A model generated the notes under the pieces. The model ran no database searches. It saw only the letters and a program-made list of their open reading frames with translations, and was not told where the DNA came from. 8,035 nt of DNA from JAVBJV01 sp031546815 (lineage in GTDB: Bacteria; Pseudomonadota; Alphaproteobacteria; Acetobacterales; Acetobacteraceae), in NCBI GenBank assembly GCA_031546815.1, contig JAVBJV010000029.1, positions 1-8,035 of the forward strand, in the 5' to 3' direction. The position numbers and the translations under genes were made by a program. Positions within the stretch are counted from its first letter, which is position 1, and each line of letters starts with the position of its first letter. Below are positions 1-4,557 of the stretch, one piece after another.

Positions 1-519
1 CGCCAGCTTTTCCTTGTTGGTGTCGATGATGAACAGGATGTCGGGCAGACCGCCCATTTCCTTGATCCCGCCCAGCGCACGTTCCAGCTTTTCCTGGTCG
101 CGCGTGATGTTCAGGACTTCCTTCTTCGTCAGACCCTGGCCGTCACCGCCCAGTGTTTCTTCGATCTGGCGCAGGCGCTTGATGCTGCCGGTGATGGTCT
201 TCCAGTTGGTCAGCATGCCGCCGAGCCAACGATGGTTCACGTAATACTGGCCGCAGCGCTTCGCCGCTTCCGCCACATGGTCCGCCGCGGCGCGCTTGGT
301 GCCGACGAACAGAACGCGGCCACCGCCGGCCACTGTGTTGCGCACGGCCAGCAGCGCACGGTCGAGCATCGGCACGGTCTGCTGCAGGTCGATGATGTGG
401 ACCTGGTTGCGCACACCAAACAGGTACTGGGACATCTTCGGGTTCCAGCGGCGTGTATGGTGGCCAAAGTGAACGCCTGCTTCAAGCAGGCTGCGCATGG
501 TGAATTCGGGCATCGCCAT
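1..519 (-). CDS. rpsB: 30S ribosomal protein S2, N-terminal part (3' end outside window)
   Basis: Ribosomal protein S2 of the small subunit, which binds the 16S rRNA head/body region and helps recruit S1. The reading frame stays open from the ATG at 519-517 to the window edge, giving 173 residues out of the usual 240-260. Family landmarks are clear: the start MAMPEFTMRSLLEAGVHFGH, then RRWNPKM, a VGTKRAA stretch, HRWLGGMLTNW near residue 95-105, and LPDILFIIDTNKE close to the window edge. A purine-rich Shine-Dalgarno (AGGAAAGGA on the minus strand, about 527-535) sits at good spacing from this ATG. A second ATG two codons downstream is possible but less well spaced. The next gene beyond the window is expected to be tsf, by family synteny. 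Identification is essentially certain; only the C-terminus is unseen. Confidence 0.98.
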   Translation of the reverse strand, partial: MAMPEFTMRSLLEAGVHFGHHTRRWNPKMSQYLFGVRNQVHIIDLQQTVPMLDRALLAVRNTVAGGGRVLFVGTKRAAADHVAEAAKRCGQYYVNHRWLGGMLTNWKTITGSIKRLRQIEETLGGDGQGLTKKEVLNITRDQEKLERALGGIKEMGGLPDILFIIDTNKEKLA

Positions 520-732
520 AAGCGTTGTCCTTTCCTGTCGTCCGGTTGTGCCTCCGCAGGGTAATGGCCTGAGCCACCGGAACCCGTAGAACGGGAAAGG
601 TCCCCTGCGTGCGTATTACCGACGGAACATCATGCCCCGCCGACGCGCGCGGTATGCAGGAAATCCAGGGGGAAATCAAGAGATTAGGCCAGCGGCATCA
701 TATTACCGCAGCCCCATGAGCGCCGCCGCAGA
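520..732 (-). other. rpsB leader / intergenic region without a gene
   Basis: No convincing protein gene lies here. Read on the minus strand it is the untranslated leader of rpsB, longer than a bare promoter needs. It holds a 5-bp hairpin with a 3-nt loop (583-587 pairing with 591-595) and two longer complementary pairs that cross each other (see the separate entry). A TATGAT hexamer on the minus strand (697-702) resembles a -10 box, but no good -35 lies at the proper distance, so the rpsB promoter is not placed. GC content is similar to the coding neighbours, unlike the adjacent AT-richer islet. Confidence 0.6.
555..620 (-). promoter_or_regulatory. Candidate structured leader of rpsB (crossing stems)
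   Basis: CGCAGGG at 555-561 is perfectly complementary to CCCTGCG at 603-609, and GGTAAT at 560-565 is perfectly complementary to ATTACC at 615-620. The two pairs interleave and share two bases, so they could form a pseudoknot or two mutually exclusive folds. A small hairpin (583-595) lies inside. The structure ends about 36 bases upstream of the rpsB start codon. S2 is known to repress rpsB-tsf through its leader in gammaproteobacteria; whether this leader does the same is inference. The complementarity is seen directly, but function is not shown. Confidence 0.35.
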
Positions 733-749
733 CACCCCGCCCTGCCGCA
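733..749. repeat. 17-bp direct repeat, copy distal to the ATPase gene
   Basis: CACCCCGCCCTGCCGCA occurs here and again, identically and in the same orientation, at 1554-1570. Read on the minus strand in the ATPase frame it encodes RQGGV and runs on into nine more codons (SAAALMGLR) before TAA at 705-703. GC content falls abruptly just to its right, from about 25 of 30 bases (721-750) to 13 of 30 (751-780). Confidence 0.85.
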
Positions 750-784
750 CGAACATATCCAGCAGGAAAATTGCTTCTGTTTCG

Positions 785-815
785 GAATAAAATTACAAGC
801 ACCAAACATCTGGTG
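785..815 (-). terminator. Intrinsic terminator-like hairpin after the orphan gene
   Basis: On the minus strand, directly after the TAA of the orphan gene, CACCA (815-811) pairs with TGGTG (804-800), extendable by one G-T pair to leave a 4-base loop. A T-rich run (CTTGTAATTTTATT, 799 down to about 786) follows. The stem is short, but its position and the T-rich tail suit a Rho-independent terminator for the gene at 817-1425. Confidence 0.5.
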
Positions 816-816
816 A

Positions 817-1425
817 TTACTGAATCCATTCCTGCCGAATATGCTCATTATCGGTAAATAAGCGCAACCAGCCCTCAATAAAGGCATCGGCGCAATCGCA
901 ATCTGCGTTCTCGATGTAATCAGAAATCAACCGGACAGCATAATGCTGCGGCTCTCCGTTCTGACGCAGTACAAGCCGTTCGGTCTTGATACCCCCCAGA
1001 CCCGAACGAACTCCGATACCACGCTGAACATCGGTAACCGTCATTGTCTGCGGGTTGAACAGAACTGCATCCAGAACAGGATAAGACGGGCGATTATCGC
1101 GCGTCAGCAGCAACAGCCACGTGCCGTTTCCGGCATCAAGCGCGCCGATCTGATCGCAGTGGTTCGGTAGATTGCCCATCATGCCGCGCGGCACATAAAG
1201 CGCTGGCGGAACCGGCACCACCGCAGACCTTCCATCGACGTGATGTATAGTGATGGACATATCGTCTTCCCATGCGTCTCCGGAAGTCGATTTGAAGTCA
1301 ACCGTCAGCTGCACATCCCCGGCTAGACACTGCGCTTGCCATGCAGCGGATGTTTCCGAAAAAGCCGGAGAAGCCGCCAGCATCCCCGCTATAAAAGCGA
1401 TGCTCCATTTGAATCGGATTTCCAT
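817..1425 (-). CDS. Unrecognised exported protein, 202 aa
   Basis: I do not recognise the family. The chosen start at 1425 gives a textbook Sec signal peptide: MEIRFKW, then a hydrophobic core (about residues 7-20) and a likely cleavage after ASPAFS (residue 23). Starting further upstream at 1479 would put a Cys/Arg-rich stretch before the signal peptide, so I reject it. A GGGG-containing Shine-Dalgarno-like run lies about 10 bases upstream but is weak. The mature part has four cysteines (33, 90, 176, 178), the last two in a DCDC motif, which could form periplasmic disulfides or bind metal. No transmembrane segment or lipobox is seen after the signal. Six sampled 60-base lines of this gene (841-1200) average about 54% GC, against about 67-73% in sampled lines of the ATPase, receptor and rpsB genes. 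It lies between two copies of a 17-bp repeat, which suggests acquisition. No enzyme motif is visible and no function is assigned. Confidence 0.75.
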   Translation of the reverse strand: MEIRFKWSIAFIAGMLAASPAFSETSAAWQAQCLAGDVQLTVDFKSTSGDAWEDDMSITIHHVDGRSAVVPVPPALYVPRGMMGNLPNHCDQIGALDAGNGTWLLLLTRDNRPSYPVLDAVLFNPQTMTVTDVQRGIGVRSGLGGIKTERLVLRQNGEPQHYAVRLISDYIENADCDCADAFIEGWLRLFTDNEHIRQEWIQ

Positions 1426-1541
1426 TCGATACAGACCCCGGACCCCCTTGACGCAACACCGACACTGCGTGCGCGCCACACATCGGCGCTCGCTGTAATC
1501 TTGTCCAGTATTTTGATAGCTGAATGTCGTAGCTTTCTGCT
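1426..1541. other. Gap between orphan gene and ATPase gene
   Basis: AT-rich spacer inside the islet with no gene. It must carry the orphan gene's promoter if that gene is not read through from the ABC operon, but I see no convincing -35/-10 pair on the minus strand. A 5-bp stem (1473-1477 with 1485-1489, 7-base loop) lacks a T tract and is not called a terminator. Confidence 0.5.
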
Positions 1542-2312
1542 TTACGAGAAGACCACCCCGCCCTGCCGCAGCCCGTGCAGCGGGATGATCACTTCGCCCT
1601 GATCACCGTCGTACGACCAACGTGAACGCCGGACCTGCATGTTGTAGAGGCGGCTGAGATTTTCCTCGTTCAGAGTTGCATCCGCCGTGCCGCAGGCGTG
1701 CTGTGCATGCTCGAACAGCAGCAGCGCATGGTCGGCAATCCCCAATGCATGTGCGGGATCGTGCGTTGTAAACAGAACCGCAAGGTTGCGTTCAACGGTC
1801 AGTCGCAGCAACAGACGCAGCACGCCCCCCTGATTGGCCAGATCCAGCGCCGAGGCTGGTTCATCCAGCACCAGCACCGAGCACTCCGTCGCCAGTGCGC
1901 GCGCCAGCAGAACCAGCTGACGCTGCCCGCCACTCAGCCGGTCGTAGCGCTGATGCGTAACGGCCGACATGCCGACTGCATCCAGGCAGGATTTCGCCAC
2001 GGCAATATCGGCCGCACCCGGAGACTGAAATCGGCCCAGAAACCGGCTGCGCCCCATCAGCACCATGTCGATCACGTCGAACGCAACATCGACCTGCTGC
2101 GCCTGCGCCACATAACCAACCGCACCCTCTATCCGCACATGCCCTTCGCGCGGAATCAGCGTGCCGCAGATGCTGCGCAACAATGTGCTCTTGCCGCGCC
2201 CGTTCGGGCCCAGCACGGCCAGAATTTCACCAGGCTGAACCTGAAACGACAGATCGCGGAACAACCAGCGATCCGCCCGATAGCAATGCCCTGCAGCTTT
2301 AACGTCGATCAT
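1542..2312 (-). CDS. ABC transporter ATP-binding protein, metal-complex importer (FepC/BtuD type)
   Basis: Cytoplasmic ATPase of 256 residues, normal for FepC/FecE/BtuD-type importer subunits, that powers uptake through the adjacent permease. All nucleotide-binding motifs are present: Walker A GPNGRGKST (residues 35-43), Q-loop glutamine at about residue 70 in GYVAQ, signature LSGGQ (126-130), Walker B VLVLDE with D150 and catalytic E151, D-loop SALD (154-157), and switch histidine H184 in TTHD. The ATG at 2312 overlaps the permease stop as ATGA, which fixes the start and implies translational coupling; a longer frame upstream is only overlap with the permease gene. The last residues (RQGGVVFS) are encoded across the 17-bp repeat at 1554-1570, and the final three codons and stop lie on the AT-rich islet side, so the native C-terminus may have been altered. 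No known catalytic role attaches to this tail. Confidence 0.96.
   Translation of the reverse strand: MIDVKAAGHCYRADRWLFRDLSFQVQPGEILAVLGPNGRGKSTLLRSICGTLIPREGHVRIEGAVGYVAQAQQVDVAFDVIDMVLMGRSRFLGRFQSPGAADIAVAKSCLDAVGMSAVTHQRYDRLSGGQRQLVLLARALATECSVLVLDEPASALDLANQGGVLRLLLRLTVERNLAVLFTTHDPAHALGIADHALLLFEHAQHACGTADATLNEENLSRLYNMQVRRSRWSYDGDQGEVIIPLHGLRQGGVVFS
1554..1570. repeat. 17-bp direct repeat, copy within the 3' end of the ATPase gene
   Basis: Identical to the copy at 733-749 and in the same orientation. It encodes RQGGV near the ATPase C-terminus. Only three further codons and the stop follow on the minus strand. The bases on its left (1501-1550) are clearly AT-richer than those on its right. 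Confidence 0.85.
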
Positions 2313-3361
2313 GACCGTCCTCCGCTGGTGGCCGAGCGATGCAACAAAATTGCGAAAACCGGCGTCCCCACCAGCGCGGTTACGATGCCGACCGGGATCT
2401 CGGCTGCGGTCAGAGTGCGCGCACAGGTATCGGCGATCATCAGGAACACCGCCCCCACCATTGCACTGGCGGGCAGCAGGCGACGATGATCGGCGCCCAG
2501 CACAAGTCGGCACAGATTGGGCACCACCAGCCCCACCCACCCGATCGACCCGCTGACCGCCACCTGCACCGCGGTGATCAGGCAAACGCCGCTCAGCAGG
2601 ATGGCGCGATCACGGCCGGGGTGAACGCCCAGAGTGCGCGCGTCCTCGTCCCCCAACGACAGCAGATTGATCCGCCAGCGCATGGCCAGCAGCACGGTGC
2701 TGGCGGGCAGACAGCACGCAAACAGCAGCCAGAATTTTGGCCAGCTGGCGGCGGCGAAACTGCCCATCAGCCAGAACACCAGCCCCGGCAGTTTGGTTTC
2801 CGGATCGGCAATATAAGTCACGAAACTCACCAGCGCACCGCACAGCGCATTGACCACAACGCCCGCCAGAATCAGAGTCAGAATGGCGGTGTTGCCTTTG
2901 CCGTTATGGATGAACAGCACTGCCAGCAACGCGCCCACCGCCCCGACAAACGCACCCACCGAAACCGACATCCCGAAGCCCACCAACAGGATGGCAACCA
3001 CTCCACCCAGCGCCGCACCCGACGACACGCCAATTGTCTGCGGCCCGACCAACGGGTTGCGAAAAATCCCCTGCAGCACAGCACCCGACAGCGCCAGCCC
3101 TGCCCCCGCCACACCGGCGATCAGCACGCGCGGCAGACGCACGGTCTGCACGACCAGCTCTTCCGTAGGCGACCATGTCGGCGCCAGATCCAGCAGCGGT
3201 GCCAGCAGGATCATCGCCACATGCGACAGCGGCACATCGTATCGCCCAATCGCCAGCGAACCGAGAAACACCAGCACCAGCACCGCCGACAAGGCAGGCC
3301 ACAACAACAGGCGTGCGCTCGAATATCGGGCGGGAACTGCCTCGGCCACTGTCATGCTCAT
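2309..3361 (-). CDS. FecCD/BtuC-family ABC permease (iron complex importer)
   Basis: Inner-membrane permease of 350 residues, the usual length for FecCD/BtuC proteins, which normally have ten membrane helices and work as a homodimer. After a short cytoplasmic N-terminus the first helix spans about residues 18-38. The family signature RLPR (75-78) is followed by a Gly/Ala-rich helix and QGIFRNPLVGP (97-107). The C-terminal signature GWVGLVVPN leads into the segment that docks the ATPase, then ADHRRLLP, a helix ending IADTCART, and EIPVGIVTALVGTPVF. Where most relatives have VPH this protein has VPN (N282), a variant I believe occurs in some siderophore permeases. The ATG at 3361 overlaps the binding-protein stop as ATGA, and the TGA at 2311-2309 overlaps the ATPase ATG the same way; I therefore chose MSM rather than the longer upstream frame. 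Only one permease gene is present, which fits a homodimer. Confidence 0.96.
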   Translation of the reverse strand: MSMTVAEAVPARYSSARLLLWPALSAVLVLVFLGSLAIGRYDVPLSHVAMILLAPLLDLAPTWSPTEELVVQTVRLPRVLIAGVAGAGLALSGAVLQGIFRNPLVGPQTIGVSSGAALGGVVAILLVGFGMSVSVGAFVGAVGALLAVLFIHNGKGNTAILTLILAGVVVNALCGALVSFVTYIADPETKLPGLVFWLMGSFAAASWPKFWLLFACCLPASTVLLAMRWRINLLSLGDEDARTLGVHPGRDRAILLSGVCLITAVQVAVSGSIGWVGLVVPNLCRLVLGADHRRLLPASAMVGAVFLMIADTCARTLTAAEIPVGIVTALVGTPVFAILLHRSATSGGRS

Positions 3362-4440
3362 GGGCGGGCAAACCGTTCGTAACCAGCCGATCCGCTGTTT
3401 GCCGGAAGGACAATGACCCGATCGATCTCGTCGTCCGTCAGCGTGTGCTGATAGAGGAACTGATACCACTCGCGCATATCGCCCCGTAGATCGAAACGCG
3501 CACGTTCGGGGTGCAGCAGCCGTGCAATCCAGGTCCATATCAGCGCAGATTCCTGACTGGGCGGATCCCAGTAAAACGCGCCCGAGGGAACGCGATAGAC
3601 CCGACGGTTCCGCACTGCCGACACGCCCGCCCAGGCCGGAGCGTCATACACATCGGACGGCATTGCGGGATCGAAGTTGCCGATCAAAATCACCTCGGGG
3701 TCCCAGGCGAGGACCTGCTCCAGCGTCACCGTGCCTTCGCTGTTCAGGTCCATGGCGTTACCCTGCGGATCGGTGGTGCTCAGGCCACCGGCGCGGCGGA
3801 TATATTCGTTGTTGTAGCTGCCGATGCTACTGATCCGCAGTTCATGCGTGAAGCGGCTGAGATAGAGCACGCGCGGCCGTTCAGCCTCGGCCAGTCCTTC
3901 CATGGCGGCCTCGATCTCGCGCAGGCGCGCATGTTGACGCGCGGTCATCTCCGCAGCGCGCGCGGGCTTGCCGGCAACAGCGCCCATGATGGCGGTGTAG
4001 GCATCCAGATCGCGCTGGCTGCAACACTGAATCCCAACCACGGTCAGCCCCACACGTTCGAGCGATTCCAGCGGCTCGTCCCCCATGAAGCCCAACTGGA
4101 AAACCACATCTGGGCGTAGCGAGAGGATGGATTCAACGTTGGGCAAGAATCCTGCGCCCCGCGTTATGCCGGTCGAAATATTGCGCACGCCGGGAAAGAT
4201 CTGCGCCAGCATGCCGCGCTCCATCGCCGTGGCGGAAGCTGGGTTCATCCCCACGACATGACGTTCGGTCTGATCGATGGCGATGTAACTCGACGCATGC
4301 GGGATTGGCAGAAAGACAGCGCGTTCGACAGGGCTGCGCAGCGTGTGTTGCTTCCCGCGCTGGTCGGTGAACGTGATGTTTTCGGCGCTCGCGGACGCCA
4401 TCAGACAGACCCACAGGCTGAAAAAAACTATCCGAAACAT
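3358..4440 (-). CDS. Periplasmic substrate-binding protein of metal-complex ABC importer
   Basis: Secreted ligand-binding protein of 360 residues, class III (FecB/CeuE/BtuF-like, helical backbone linker). The signal peptide is clear: MFRIVF, hydrophobic core, likely cleavage after ASA at residue 19. There is no lipobox, so it should be soluble in the periplasm. Family hallmarks are NVESILSLRPDVVFQLG (about 101-117), a second-lobe stretch DPEVILIGN, and a C-terminal segment with ESALIWTWIARLLHPE, then REWYQFLYQHTLTDDEI, like CeuE-type iron or nickel-complex binding proteins. Two adjacent cysteines (139-140) are unusual for the fold. GGAG lies about 8 bases before the ATG. It is the first gene of the operon and is transcribed divergently from the TonB receptor, so both are probably controlled by the Fur-like site. 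The ligand (ferric siderophore, heme, other metal complex) cannot be read from the sequence. Confidence 0.95.
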   Translation of the reverse strand: MFRIVFFSLWVCLMASASAENITFTDQRGKQHTLRSPVERAVFLPIPHASSYIAIDQTERHVVGMNPASATAMERGMLAQIFPGVRNISTGITRGAGFLPNVESILSLRPDVVFQLGFMGDEPLESLERVGLTVVGIQCCSQRDLDAYTAIMGAVAGKPARAAEMTARQHARLREIEAAMEGLAEAERPRVLYLSRFTHELRISSIGSYNNEYIRRAGGLSTTDPQGNAMDLNSEGTVTLEQVLAWDPEVILIGNFDPAMPSDVYDAPAWAGVSAVRNRRVYRVPSGAFYWDPPSQESALIWTWIARLLHPERARFDLRGDMREWYQFLYQHTLTDDEIDRVIVLPANSGSAGYERFARP

Positions 4441-4472
4441 GATTATTTCTCCGCCGTATGGAACTACTTAAT

Positions 4473-4502
4473 TTCATAAATGCGAATGACTCTTATTGTC
4501 AA
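4473..4502 (-). promoter_or_regulatory. Candidate promoter of the ABC importer operon
   Basis: On the minus strand a perfect TTGACA (4502-4497) is followed after 18 bases by TATGAA (4478-4473, four of six matches to TATAAT). The start would lie about 30 bases before the binding-protein ATG. The Fur-box-like 19-mer occupies the -35/-10 spacer, which would block polymerase if bound. A matching plus-strand promoter for the receptor (TTGTCA at 4496-4501) has only a poor -10. Confidence 0.45.
4482..4500. promoter_or_regulatory. Fur-box-like operator between divergent uptake genes
   Basis: GCGAATGACTCTTATTGTC matches the classical 19-bp Fur consensus GATAATGATAATCATTATC at 12 of 19 positions by my count, with AATGA in the left half and ATT-TC in the right half kept. 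It lies in the only intergenic region shared by the receptor and the importer operon. Fur or a related alphaproteobacterial iron regulator (Irr, RirA, Fur/Mur) would repress both units when iron is plentiful. This is a motif match by eye. Confidence 0.5.
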
Positions 4503-4557
4503 TAAACCAAAGCCTGTGTAAGGGGCGGGAAAATCAATCACCAAGGGCGCTGCCGTC

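Noticed and set aside
703..766. Tiny minus-strand frame ending RQGGVSAAALMGLR as an independent small gene
   Set aside because: It has no convincing ribosome site, and its repeat-derived RQGGV is better explained as a stranded remnant of the ATPase 3' end.
1426..1479. Longer start for the orphan gene at 1479
   Set aside because: It would place an 18-residue Cys/Arg-rich stretch before an otherwise ideal signal peptide, so the start at 1425 is preferred.
1473..1489. Hairpin between the ATPase and orphan genes as a terminator
   Set aside because: It has only a 5-bp stem and no T tract on either strand.
1698..2489. Open frame of 263 codons on the plus strand
   Set aside because: It is antisense to the ATPase and the permease end. 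The Gln/His/Arg-rich product has no domain.
2339..3382. Long open frame on the plus strand, rich in His/Gln/Arg
   Set aside because: It is antisense to the permease gene. Its composition is typical of the reverse of a GC-rich coding sequence, and it has no recognisable domain or ribosome site.
4441..4557. Cobalamin riboswitch upstream of the receptor or importer
   Set aside because: The region is too short for a full riboswitch plus promoter, and I see no B12-box-like conserved sequence.
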